A model generated the notes under the pieces. The model was not told the origin of the DNA and did no database searches. It worked only from the letters and a program-made list of their open reading frames with translations. Of a DNA stretch of 24,010 bases, positions 1 to 9,977 are shown in pieces. The number at the start of each line of letters is the position of its first letter. Position 1 is the first letter of the stretch. Where the stretch lies: NCBI GenBank assembly GCA_964449985.1, contig CAYVCG010000032.1, forward strand, positions 1-24,010. Direction: 5' to 3'. This DNA is from CAYVCG01 sp964449985 (GTDB lineage: Bacteria; Bacillota; Clostridia; Lachnospirales; WRAX01). Made by a program: the position numbers and the translations under genes.

Positions 1-61
1 TTTTGATATGGTTTGGAGAAAAGACAAGCGGTTTGATTATGTTAAGGAAGGAGCTTTTATT

Positions 62-3000
62 ATGAAAAAGAAGCTGTTATCAGCATTTATCGCGCTAACT
101 ATGCTGGTTGGCTCGATGAGTTTTACTGTATCATCTTATGCGAATAATACATCTCCATCTGTTTCTAAATCAGAAACGGTTAATGACAATTTGCTTAGAA
201 TGTGGTATAAAAATCCTGCTCCAATATCCAGCAGTTCAGCCTATTGGTGGGAATCTGTGGCGCTTCCTATCGGAAACGGCCATATGGGAGGATTGGTTTT
301 TGGCGGAATCACAAGGGACCGTATCCATTTTAACGATAAGACGCTCTGGTTAGGAGGCCCCGGCACATCGGGCTATACCTTTGGCAACCGTTCAACGGTA
401 GTAACTTCTGAAAACTTAGAGAATTTCCGTAAGCAGTTGGATAATAAAAGCCAATATGTGTTTGGATATTCAAACCCAACAGCCGCTAACGGTCTAGCTA
501 ATATGTGGGGCAATACAACCGGTTTTGGCTCGTTTTCAGATTTTTGCGATGTTTATGTTGACTTTGCCAAAAGCGGACTGACGGACGGCGCAGTTACTAA
601 TTATGTCCGCGATCTGGACATGACTACAGCTGTCGCTTCCGTTCAATATGACTATAACGGGGTAAGCTATAACCGTGAGTATTTTTCCAGCTATCCCGAT
701 AACGTATCTGTAATACGCATGACTGCTTCAGAACTTGGAAAGATGACGTTCGATGTTTCGATTGCACCGTATACACCAAGTACAGCAAACAGGGTTATCG
801 CATCATCAGGTGACACGATTACATATACAGGCAATTTGACACCTAACGGAATGCAGTATGAAGCACAAGTTAAAGTGCTTAATGACGGCGGCGCTTTAAC
901 GCCAAATGCTGATGGCACGATTTCAGTAACTGCTGCTGATTCGGTAACACTTATTTTTGGTTGCGGAACCAATTATAAAAATGAATACCCAACATATCGC
1001 GGAGAGCATCCTCACGATGCTATCACAGGTCGCCTGAACGCTGCCGCTGGTCTTTCATATGATCAGCTCAAGCAAAACCATGTAAATGATCATAAGGCGT
1101 TATTTGGAAGGGTTAATCTGGATTTGAGTGAAGGATTTGTGCCTGATATACCAACGGATGAGTTGGTTCAAGGCTACCAAAGAAGCCTCATTCCTGAACA
1201 GCCATATGTGAACGTGGTAAGAACAGGGACAGCTGCATCGGCTACCGTATCTGGTCAGTTGAATACAACTTATACAAACGCTAGGATAATTGACGGCAAC
1301 ACAAGCACTATATGGATATCAAATAACGTTTCAAACCCTTATGCGACAATAAATCTTGGTAGCGTAAAAACGTTTGATATGATCCAATTAGCTTGCGTCA
1401 CCCCTGAATATATACTTGAGTATAACACCTCCTCCGACACATCTACAGATGTTTGGGAGCCAATAGCTATTGAAACTACAAAAACGGATATCGAAAATGA
1501 ATTCCAGAATGATTTATTAACGTTCAAGCCTATTTCATCCAACAAGATCCGCATACGTTGGGATTCGACCCGTATCGGGCTAGGAAACANNNNNNNNNNN
1601 NNNNNNNNNNNNNNNNNNNNNNNNNNNNNNNNNNNNNNNNNNNNNNNNNNNNNNNNNNNNNNNNNNNNNNNNNNNNNNNNNNNNNNNNNGTGCCTGGGCG
1701 AGTTACTGCAGAGTATAGCCATGGTATAAAAAGTACTGAGGGCGATGAAAAAGGCTTTATTATTAGCACAAAAAATAATCCATTCGGATTTACAGGGCAC
1801 GGTGCGGCTCAGGAATGGAGCTGGAATCCATCAGGCTCTATCTGGGCATTGGAAAACGTATATGATTACTACCTCTTTACAGGCGATGTGGAATACCTGA
1901 GAGATCGCGTGTATCCTATGATGAGGGAATTGGCTGTGTTCTGGTCAGAATACCTTTGGTATAGCCCATATCAGGACAGACTTGTTGTAGCTCCGTCGAT
2001 TTCGGCAGAACAGGGCCCAACAGTCAACGGTGCTACATACGATCAATCTTTTGTATGGCAGCATTTTGAGAATACTATACAGGCCGCTGAGATTCTTGGC
2101 GTTGACGCTGACATGATTGGCGAATGGCGCGAAAAACAATCAAAGCTCAATCCTCTTTTGATCGGTGACGATGGCCAGATCAAGGAATGGTTTGAGGAAA
2201 CGAAGATAGGTAGAGCAAAAGCAGGTGAACTTGCGGAAGTTGATATTCCAAACTGGAGAGCAGGTATCTCGCCGACTAACTCTATAGTTCCGCACCGCCA
2301 TCTTTCGCATTTGGTTGGGCTTTATCCGGGAACATTGATTAGTAAAGACAGTGACAAGGATATAGTTGACGCTGCTATGGTTTCGCTTAAAGAGCGCGGC
2401 TTGGGCGCGACTAGCTGGTCCAAGTCACATAAATTGAATTCATGGGCAAGAATGGGCAGAGGCGAGGAATGCTACTACATGCTTAGAGGTATGGTAGGTG
2501 GCGCTGGAGCTGGCTTTAGAGAAAACTTGCTTACTTCACACGGTAATAACGGTGGTGGAACAATTAACTATACCGCTACTCCGATTTTCCAGATTGATGG
2601 TAATTTCGGAACGACTGCTGGCGTAAATGAAATGCTTTTGCAAAGCCAACTGGGTTATACTCAATTCTTACCGGCAATTCCGGAGGCATGGGCTAATGGA
2701 AACGTTAGTGGTCTTGTTGCCCGTGGTAATTTTGTTATCGATATGAAATGGTCTGACGGAGTGGCTGATAGATTTGATGTAACATCCCGTAACGGCGGAA
2801 CGTTTATTGGTGAGTATAAAAACCTTGCCAAAGCTTTGGTTGTGGATTCAAAAGGAAACAATGTTGACGTAACTGTTGTTTCTGCTGACAAGATATCCTT
2901 TGAAACTGTTTTGGGCGAAACTTATACAATTCTTCCTTATGAAGTATCGAGCTTTAGCCCTGTAGCAGTAACTGGAACTTATGCTGCAAACGTTGCAATA

Positions 3001-3465
3001 AAAGTTTCGAGCAAAGCACTTGACGGAGCGGAACTATATTTGGATTGTGACGGAACTGCTGTTGGCTCTGGCACAATTGCTGATGGCTCTGGCGTTTTGA
3101 AAATAGCTGAGGTTCCTAATGTTGATGGTGAATTTAACGTTTATGCTAAAGTCGGCAACGCTTCTGTAAAGCTTGGGACAATTTCTATAAACAAGAAGGC
3201 AGACAATTTATGGTCACCAGATTTAAGCGCTGATCCTGAAACGGGTGAGTTGGTTATAACATTCGCTGCTTCTGTTGAGTTAAAACCATATGCAACAGTC
3301 AATATTGACGGCGTTAATTATAGAATAACCAGCATCACATCCACCAAGGTTACTTGCGATGTTTTAATGGATAATATTGAGCCGGGTGCTATCATAAAAA
3401 TAAGTGGCGTTAAATTCCCAACGTTATTCCCGAGTTATTCTTTTGCTATTTCAATTAATTATTAA
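62..3465 (+). CDS. Secreted GH95 glycosidase (alpha-L-fucosidase type), broken by scaffold gap
   Basis: Glycoside hydrolase family 95 exo-enzyme, expected to remove terminal alpha-L-fucose (some family members take alpha-L-galactose) outside the cell. The ATG at 62 is chosen because AAGGAAGGAG (44-53) precedes it and it starts a signal peptide (MKKKLLSAF..., cut probably after SSYA); an earlier in-frame ATG at 8 has neither. Before the gap: the GH95 N-terminal beta domain (LPIGNGHMGG), then from about residue 381 an F5/8 type C domain (ARIIDGNTSTIW, ATINLGS, NKIRIRW). After the gap: the (alpha/alpha)6 catalytic part with PSISAEQGP (putative acid Glu, codon 2008), HRHLSHLVGLYPG and QIDGNFG (catalytic Asp, codon 2596), then a C-terminal tail from about 2938. 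The segment that should carry the NxN pair (HFNxNxxMNYWP) falls in the gap. The two sides are in different frames across the 100 N, which proves nothing because the gap size is nominal. A chimeric join of two GH95 copies is possible. Confidence 0.85.
1590..1689. other. Assembly gap of 100 N
   Basis: Exactly 100 undetermined bases, the usual placeholder for a scaffold gap of unknown length. It lies within the GH95 gene, between the end of an F5/8C domain and the GH95 catalytic core. Compared with module 2 of the downstream double GH95 protein, about 80 residues of catalytic domain plus the end of the F5/8C domain are missing, so the real gap should be at least about 240 bases. Repeated GH95 copies nearby are a plausible cause of the assembly break. 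Confidence 0.97.
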
Positions 3466-3504
3466 TTGAAGATGTTTGAAAAGATCTTTATAGTAACTAT
3501 TCTG

Positions 3505-3529
3505 ACCCTCTCTTATTGAGAGGGTTTTT
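3505..3529 (+). terminator. Rho-independent terminator after first GH95 gene
   Basis: Perfect 8-bp stem ACCCTCTC / GAGAGGGT with a TTATT loop, directly followed by TTTT, 39 bases after the stop codon. It should separate transcription of the first GH95 gene from the second. Confidence 0.9.
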
Positions 3530-3602
3530 GTGATTATATACCAAAAATAGAGTTAATAAAGCTAAAGTTTACGTATATTATATATAAAAAAGTTTTAAAA
3601 GC

Positions 3603-3632
3603 TTGATTCATAACCTGTAAATGTGTTACAAT
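3603..3632 (+). promoter_or_regulatory. Candidate promoter of the double GH95 gene with overlapping inverted repeat
   Basis: The 331-base gap between the two GH95 genes is AT-rich and holds the terminator and this candidate. TTGATT (3603-3608) and TACAAT (3627-3632) are 18 bases apart, which would give a leader of roughly 155 bases. A perfect inverted repeat TGTAA-N5-TTACA (3616-3630) covers the spacer and part of the -10 box, a natural place for an operator. The promoter is read by eye and no regulator is known. Confidence 0.4.
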
Positions 3633-3796
3633 ATAGACAATTGTATCAGTATTTAGATTACTAAAGTTAACAAAATGAGTGGCATTTTCTAGATTTAGGA
3701 TGGAAAGGAGAAAAGTTATTAATAAATCCACAGAAATATCGCCTCTTATTTTTGTTATATGGAGATTAGTTAAATTTTACTAAGGAGGAGTCTTGC

Positions 3797-6700
3797 ATGA
3801 AGAGAAAAATATTTGCGGCTTTTATTGCCGTAACAATGCTGTTTGGAATATTGCCTTTTACTACGGCTGTATCTGCCGAATCTCCCTCGGTAGTATCCGC
3901 TGCATCTCCCGCAGTTAACCGGCCGGAATCAAATGGCAATATCCTGCGTATGTGGTATACCAAACCTGCAAGTGTTGTTTTGACCGAAAGCAACAGAAGC
4001 TGGCAGCGCGAAACTTTGCCTATAGGTAATGGCTATATGGGCGGTTTGGTGTTTGGCGGTATATCAAGAGAACGTGTTCACTTCAATGAGAAGACAACAT
4101 GGGCAGGAGGTCCTGGTACTAAGCTTAATTCTCAGGGCCAACCGACTACATATTCCTATTTCTTTGGTAATCGCGGAAGGAAAAACCCAACAAGCGGAAC
4201 AGTAGCTTACCCTGTAGTAACTGGCGAATATTTAGAAAATTTGCGTAAATCCTTAGATGATAAAAGCACAAATGTATTCGGTCTTCCTCAAACCACTTCT
4301 GCGCAGCGTAACGCAACAATAAATGGTGTGCTGGGCGAGATTAACGGTTTCGAGTATTATATGGATTTTGGCGATATTTATCTTGATTTTGCCAAAAGTG
4401 GGATTACTGATGCTGCCGTAACTAACTATGTTCGTGATTTGGATATGAGAACGGCTGTTTCGTCAGTAGACTTTGATTATGACGGAGTGCATTATTCCCG
4501 TGAATATTTCGTCAGTTATCCGGATAATGTTATGGTTATGCGTCTGACTGCTTCTGAGCCGGGAAAGCTTACGTTTGATGCCTCTATGGCGGTTAGTGGA
4601 ACGGCTACTCTTGCTTCTAGCAGAAAATTTGAATCAGAAGGCGATATGATGAGCATGAAGGCTAAATTTACGAGCAATAGCCTTAATGTTCAAGCCAACG
4701 CAAAAGTTTTAAACGAAGGTGGAACAATTGCAGCTAATGCAGACGGAACGCTTTCCGTAAATGGTGCAGACGCTGTTACAATACTATTCGCCTGTGGGAC
4801 AAACTATAAGAATGAATACCCAGTATATCGTGGGGAAGACCCCAACGAGGTGATAGTAGGTAGACTTACTGAGGCTTCAAAAAAGAGTTATGACGATTTA
4901 AAACAAACGCATCTTGATGACTACTGTCCTTTGTTCTCAAGGGTGGAATTGGATTTAGATGCGAAATGTCCGGAAATCCCGACTGATCAACTTGTTAAAA
5001 ACTACAGAGCAGGTATATATGACAGAGCTCTTGAGGTTATGACATTCCAGTTTGGGCGTTATTTTACAATTGCAGGCTCCAGAGAAGGAGCGCTTCCAAC
5101 AAACCTACAAGGTGTTTGGGGTATCGGAACGTTCACATGGTATGGTGACTATCACTTTAATATTAATCTAGAAATGAACTATTGGCCAACGCTTTCAACA
5201 AATCTGGCAGAATGCCAGCTTCCGCTAAATGATTTCATTGAATCTCTGCGAAAGCCCGGCCGTATTAATGCTGCGACCGCTACTGCGGTTGTGGAAGATC
5301 AGCTTAAAAACATATCTAATATAGAAGATTTAAGTGAGTTGGATTCAATAATTGATCAGCCGATTGGATGGTTAATTCACTGCTTTACCAACTCATTTGG
5401 TTATAGCGGTAACAACCAAGGCAACCAGCCAGCGGGATGGAACCCTTCAGGCTCTGCTTGGATACTGCAAAATGTTTATGACTACTATCGTTATACAGGC
5501 GACGTCGAATACCTGCGTACAAACATTTATCCGGCAATGAAGGAAGTTGCTGATTTTTGGACTAAATTCCTATGGTGGAGCCCATATCAGCAAAGATATA
5601 CAGTTGCACCATCTGTATCGCCGGAAAACGGCCCGACAGCTATCGGAACGACTTATGACCAATCTCTCGTTTGGCAATTGTTTGAGGAAACTTGCCAGGC
5701 AGCGGAAATTTTAGGTGTAGATGCAGATAGGGTCGAGGTTTGGAGAGATTTCCAAAGCAAGCTTAATCCTATAATAGTCGGTGACGATGGCCAGGTCAAG
5801 GAATGGTTTGAGGAGACTACAATTGGACGTGCTCAGGCTGGAGATCTTCCTGAAATAGATATTCCTAACTGGCGTGACAGCTTGGGTGCGGGAGCTGTTC
5901 CTCACAGACACGCCTCTCATCTTTTGGGCTTATATCCAGGAACATTAATAAGCAAGGATAACCCCACATATATGGATGCTGCAAAGATATCGTTAAACGA
6001 GCGCGGCCCTCTGGGAACAGCTTGGGCAAAAGCTCATAAGATTAGCTTGTGGGCAAGAACACTACAGGCAGAGGAAACTTATGCTCTGGTTAGAAGTATG
6101 CTTGCCGGAGGAAACGCAGGTATTCTTGAAAACCTGTTTGACTCTCACGGTGGTGGAGCAAATTATTTGGATTATCCTATCTTCCAGATAGACGGTAACT
6201 TTGGCTTTACAGCCGGCGTAACTGAAATGCTGCTGCAAAGCCAGCTTGGTTATACTCAATTTTTACCGGCGATACCTGCCGAATGGGCAAATGGTAGCGT
6301 GAAGGGTCTTGTAGCTCGTGGAAACTTTGTTGTGGATATGAAATGGTCAGGCGGAAAAGCTGATGAATTTAAGGTTACTGCCCGCAATGGCGGAACATTT
6401 ATTGGCGAATATAAGGATATTGCCAGCAAAATTATTGTAGATTCAGAAGGCAATGTGGTTACTCCTACAATAATATCTCAGGATAAGATTTCGTTCGAGA
6501 CCGTTTTGGGCAGAACTTATACAATAACTAATAAAGAGGATGAAGTTGCTGCAGATCCAGTTCGTCTGTGGTATACATATCCGGCGCCAGCAGTAAGCGG
6601 CAAAAACTGGCAGAGTAACGTTCTGCCTATCGGTAATGGCTATATGGGCGGTATGATTTTCGGTAGCATAGTTCGAGAACAGGTTCACATTAACGAAAAA

Positions 6701-9577
6701 AGCTTATGGACAGGTGGCCCATCTCCGACTCGTACCCCAGAAATATATAATTCAGGTAACCGTAAAACACAGGCTACCACTGAGTTTTTAAATGAATTTA
6801 GATCAAAGTTGGATGATAAATCAAACAATATTTGGGGATTAGCATACGGAGCAGAATCAAATTACTATTTAATTAACCAGTTGATGTATGGCGGAGAGCG
6901 CACTTCACCGTATATTGGTATGGGAACATATCAAGACTTTGGCGATGTATATCTTGATTTTGCTAAAAGCGGGATTACTGCTAATGCAGTCACGAATTAT
7001 GTGAGAGATCTTGATATAGCTAATGCTGTTGCCAGTGTAAGTTATGATTTTGATGGCGTAAATTACAAGCGTGAATACTTTAACAGCTATCCTGATAACG
7101 TGCTTGCCATGCGCTTGACTGCTTCAGAAGTCGGTAAGTTGACGTTTGACGCTTCTATAGCTCCTTATACACCGGGCAAAACAGGCGCTTCAACCGTTGC
7201 TGCTGGCGATACTATCACGTATAAAGCAACTATTACGGATAATACTCTAAAATGCGAAGCTCAAGTTAAAGTGATTAACAAGGGTGGATCATTAGTTGCG
7301 AATGCTAACGGAACAATCTCCGTTACTGGTGCAGATGAGGTTGTTATAATACTTGCTTGCGGAACGAACTATAAGAATGAATATCCGAATTACCGTGGAG
7401 AAGATCCTCACGATGCTATTACAAACCGTATAGCAGTTGCGTCTGCAAAGGGATATAATGAGTTGAAGAAAACCCATATTAATGATTATAATCCATTGTT
7501 TGCAAGGGTTAAGCTTGATCTTGGCGAAATCCCGAACATTCCTACAAATGAGTTAGTAGCTAATTATCAAAAAGGTGATTACAATACCGCTCTTGAGGCA
7601 TTGGTTTATCAATATGGACGCTACTTGGCTATAGCATCATCAAGACAAGGATGTCTGCCTCCAAACCTTGTTGGCGTATGGCAGATTGGAGGAGCCGTAT
7701 GGAATGGTGATTACCATTTCAACGAAAACTTCCAGATGAATTATTGGCCGATGCTTGCTTCAAACCTTGCGGAATGTGCTGAGCCTTTGAACGATTTTAT
7801 GGAATCGCTTAGAGAACCCGGCCGTGTTGCGGCAGGCGCATCTATGGGATCTCCTAGCGGGCCTGGTGAAGCAAACGGATTCTTGATTCACACAGCGACA
7901 AACATATTCGGTTTGTCTGGCCCGTATCAAGCGCAGGAGTTCGGATGGAACGTTGGCGGTGTATCGTGGAGTTTGCAAAACGTTTATGACTATTATAAAT
8001 TTACTGGTGATAAAGAATATCTTAGGGATAAAATTTATCCAATGCTAAAAGAACAGGCTACATTCTATAATAATATATTATGGTGGAGCGATTATCAGCA
8101 GAGATTGGTTGTTGGTCCATCCCATTCTCCTGAACAAGGGCCAACTGTTAACGGTAGCACATACGATCAGTCAGTTGCCTGGGAGGCATTCAAAGAAGCT
8201 ATAGAGGTTTCAGAAATCCTTGGCGTCGATGCAGATCTTAGGGCGGAATGGTCTGCAAAACAGGCTCAGTTGAACCCAGTCATAATTGGAACGCAAGGTC
8301 AGGTAAAAGAATGGTTTGAAGAGACATCTATTGGCCGCGCTCAAGCAGGAGATTTGCCAGAAGAAGCGATTCCTAATTTCAATGCTGGTCACCCAGGAAT
8401 CCCTCACAGACATATTTCTCATCTGGTCGGGCTTTATCCGGGAACATTGATAAGCAAGGAAACACCGGAATATCTTGAGGCTGCTAAGGTAAGCATTGAG
8501 AAGAGAGGTCTTGTGTCTACTGGCTGGGGTAAAGCTCACAGAATTAATGCTCTGGCTAGAACCGGAGATGCTGAAAAAACTTATGAAATGGTAAGAGCCT
8601 TGATAGGAGGAAACTACTCCGGAATTATGGCTAATCTGTGGGATTCTCACGGTGGATACAATTCTTCCGCGCTGAATTATACCAGCTATGAGTATCAGAT
8701 TGATGGCAATTTCGGCTATACAGCTGGCGTTAACGAGATGTTGGTGCAAAGCCAACTCGGTTATGTTCAGTTCCTTCCTGCCGTTCCTCAGGCATGGAAA
8801 ACGGGTAATGTTAAAGGCTTGGTTGCCAGGGGCAATTTTGAGCTTGACATGGATTGGTCTGAAGGACACGCCAATTTCTTTAAAGTAAAAGCTAGAAACG
8901 GCGGAACATTTATAGGCGAATATAAAGATATTGCAACTGCAACTATTGTAGATTCACAAGGCAACGTAGTAACGCCTATGATAATATCTCAGGATAAGAT
9001 TTCGTTTGAGACAGTATTAAACGAAACATATACTATTACGATGCCGTTGGTCAAGAGCATATCTCCTGCAACCATTACCGGAGGGTATGATGCAAATGTT
9101 TCCGTTAAGCTTGTTGCTGATGCGATTGCGTTTGAAGGCTCTGAGCTTTATTTGGATTTTAACGGAGAAGAAATTGGAGCAGGTGTGATCTCTGATTGCG
9201 AGGGCATATTAAAAATAAAGAATGCTCCAAATGTTGCCGGAACATATGGTGTTTATGCAAAAACAGGAGAAGGATCAATCAAGCTCGGGGATATTTCCAT
9301 AACGGAAAAGCCAACCGATATATGGACGCCAAGCATAAGCGCTGACCCGGATACAGGGAATTTGGTGATCGAATTTGCATCCCCGATACAACTTAAACCA
9401 TATAGCGTTGTAAATATAGCGGGTGTTGATTACAAAATAATTAATGCAACGTCAACAACGCTCACCTGTGATTTCGCTGCGGAAAATCTTTCTTCAGGAG
9501 ATTTGATCAAAATAACCGGGGTTAAATTCCCGTCCCTATTCCCTAGTTATTCATTTACTATTAGCTTTATCAAATAG
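3797..9577 (+). CDS. Secreted tandem-GH95 protein with two complete catalytic modules
   Basis: A 1926-residue extracellular protein with two full GH95 alpha-L-fucosidase/galactosidase modules. The ATG follows AAGGAGGAG (3782-3790) and a signal peptide ending near VSA (27). Module 1 is about residues 48-913, module 2 about 920-1748, and the tail 1750-1926. Both modules keep the family's expected active-site residues: module 1 N455/N457 (HFNINLEMNYWP), E610 (PSVSPENGP), D799 (QIDGNFG); module 2 N1309/N1311 (HFNENFQMNYWP), E1446 (PSHSPEQGP), D1636 (QIDGNFG). The assignment to catalytic roles follows Bifidobacterium AfcA as I remember it. The modules are joined by only about ten residues and differ around the active site, so they may differ in specificity. 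The tail matches those of the two other glycosidases here and ends in GVKFPSLFPSYSF. There is no LPXTG, SLH or dockerin motif. Most GH95 proteins have a single module and are about half this length. Confidence 0.93.
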   Translation: MKRKIFAAFIAVTMLFGILPFTTAVSAESPSVVSAASPAVNRPESNGNILRMWYTKPASVVLTESNRSWQRETLPIGNGYMGGLVFGGISRERVHFNEKTTWAGGPGTKLNSQGQPTTYSYFFGNRGRKNPTSGTVAYPVVTGEYLENLRKSLDDKSTNVFGLPQTTSAQRNATINGVLGEINGFEYYMDFGDIYLDFAKSGITDAAVTNYVRDLDMRTAVSSVDFDYDGVHYSREYFVSYPDNVMVMRLTASEPGKLTFDASMAVSGTATLASSRKFESEGDMMSMKAKFTSNSLNVQANAKVLNEGGTIAANADGTLSVNGADAVTILFACGTNYKNEYPVYRGEDPNEVIVGRLTEASKKSYDDLKQTHLDDYCPLFSRVELDLDAKCPEIPTDQLVKNYRAGIYDRALEVMTFQFGRYFTIAGSREGALPTNLQGVWGIGTFTWYGDYHFNINLEMNYWPTLSTNLAECQLPLNDFIESLRKPGRINAATATAVVEDQLKNISNIEDLSELDSIIDQPIGWLIHCFTNSFGYSGNNQGNQPAGWNPSGSAWILQNVYDYYRYTGDVEYLRTNIYPAMKEVADFWTKFLWWSPYQQRYTVAPSVSPENGPTAIGTTYDQSLVWQLFEETCQAAEILGVDADRVEVWRDFQSKLNPIIVGDDGQVKEWFEETTIGRAQAGDLPEIDIPNWRDSLGAGAVPHRHASHLLGLYPGTLISKDNPTYMDAAKISLNERGPLGTAWAKAHKISLWARTLQAEETYALVRSMLAGGNAGILENLFDSHGGGANYLDYPIFQIDGNFGFTAGVTEMLLQSQLGYTQFLPAIPAEWANGSVKGLVARGNFVVDMKWSGGKADEFKVTARNGGTFIGEYKDIASKIIVDSEGNVVTPTIISQDKISFETVLGRTYTITNKEDEVAADPVRLWYTYPAPAVSGKNWQSNVLPIGNGYMGGMIFGSIVREQVHINEKSLWTGGPSPTRTPEIYNSGNRKTQATTEFLNEFRSKLDDKSNNIWGLAYGAESNYYLINQLMYGGERTSPYIGMGTYQDFGDVYLDFAKSGITANAVTNYVRDLDIANAVASVSYDFDGVNYKREYFNSYPDNVLAMRLTASEVGKLTFDASIAPYTPGKTGASTVAAGDTITYKATITDNTLKCEAQVKVINKGGSLVANANGTISVTGADEVVIILACGTNYKNEYPNYRGEDPHDAITNRIAVASAKGYNELKKTHINDYNPLFARVKLDLGEIPNIPTNELVANYQKGDYNTALEALVYQYGRYLAIASSRQGCLPPNLVGVWQIGGAVWNGDYHFNENFQMNYWPMLASNLAECAEPLNDFMESLREPGRVAAGASMGSPSGPGEANGFLIHTATNIFGLSGPYQAQEFGWNVGGVSWSLQNVYDYYKFTGDKEYLRDKIYPMLKEQATFYNNILWWSDYQQRLVVGPSHSPEQGPTVNGSTYDQSVAWEAFKEAIEVSEILGVDADLRAEWSAKQAQLNPVIIGTQGQVKEWFEETSIGRAQAGDLPEEAIPNFNAGHPGIPHRHISHLVGLYPGTLISKETPEYLEAAKVSIEKRGLVSTGWGKAHRINALARTGDAEKTYEMVRALIGGNYSGIMANLWDSHGGYNSSALNYTSYEYQIDGNFGYTAGVNEMLVQSQLGYVQFLPAVPQAWKTGNVKGLVARGNFELDMDWSEGHANFFKVKARNGGTFIGEYKDIATATIVDSQGNVVTPMIISQDKISFETVLNETYTITMPLVKSISPATITGGYDANVSVKLVADAIAFEGSELYLDFNGEEIGAGVISDCEGILKIKNAPNVAGTYGVYAKTGEGSIKLGDISITEKPTDIWTPSISADPDTGNLVIEFASPIQLKPYSVVNIAGVDYKIINATSTTLTCDFAAENLSSGDLIKITGVKFPSLFPSYSFTISFIK

Positions 9578-9634
9578 ATTTTTTAACTTTTCGCTTACTC
9601 ATCGTTTTGATTAGTATAAAATCCAAAATCTAAA

Positions 9635-9676
9635 ATCCTGCCGCAAAAATTCTCCCCCATGCGGCGGGATTTTTTT
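9635..9676 (+). terminator. Rho-independent terminator after the double GH95 gene
   Basis: Stem ATCCTGCCGC (9635-9644) pairs with GCGGCGGGAT (9661-9670) with one wobble pair, loop of 16 bases, followed by a run of T. It lies 57 bases past the stop codon. Confidence 0.88.
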
Positions 9677-9747
9677 ATTTCATGAATATGAATAATGATT
9701 TAGGGGAAATTAAAAACATTAAAAACATAAGAAGGGTTGAGTTAATA

Positions 9748-9936
9748 ATGCAAATGGATAAAGAAGATTATTTGAAAAAGGCGTTGCTGGATACCCAGGA
9801 GAGGGTTCGGGATTATATGAACTATTCCAGACAGATAGATGACGAAAAACTGCAAAACTGTTTCAGAGAATTTGCTGAAACAGAAGGTAAGCATGCTCAA
9901 ATCTTGCAGGATTTTATAGCTGATTTGGATAAATAG
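9748..9936 (+). CDS. Small ferritin-like/rubrerythrin-like helical protein (62 aa)
   Basis: A short, charged, all-helical protein. I start it at ATG 9748, preceded by GAAGGG about 11 bases upstream; a longer in-frame start at 9682 lies in the T-run of the preceding terminator and has no binding site. The C-terminal helix FAETEGKHAQILQDF has the E-x-x-x-H-A pattern of ferritin-like (rubrerythrin-type) helices, but only two helices are present, so a complete four-helix di-iron site could form only by oligomerisation. It sits 41 bases before the HMA-like gene and probably shares its transcript. Function unknown; the ferritin-like assignment is tentative. Confidence 0.6.
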   Translation: MQMDKEDYLKKALLDTQERVRDYMNYSRQIDDEKLQNCFREFAETEGKHAQILQDFIADLDK

Positions 9937-9977
9937 TAAAATGCGCGCCTTAAATCTTAAAGTGAGGTGTCAATACA

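Noticed and set aside
1339..1800. Minus-strand open frames spanning the N run
   Set aside because: They remain open only because N cannot encode stops; both flanks belong to the plus-strand GH95 gene.
8210..8869. 219-codon open frame on the minus strand inside the double GH95 gene
   Set aside because: It is antisense to a strongly conserved catalytic region, has no recognisable domain or binding site, and reads as a shadow frame.
62..9577. GH65 (phosphorylase) assignment for the GH95 genes because of the N-terminal domain
   Set aside because: The N-terminal domain is related to that of GH65, but the catalytic motifs HFNINxxMNYWP, HRHxSHLxGLYPG and QIDGNFG are those of GH95.
9607..9636. TTGATT-N18-TAAAAT as a promoter for the ferritin-like gene
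   Set aside because: It runs into the stem of the terminator of the preceding gene, so a transcript from it would stop at once; AT-rich chance match is more likely.
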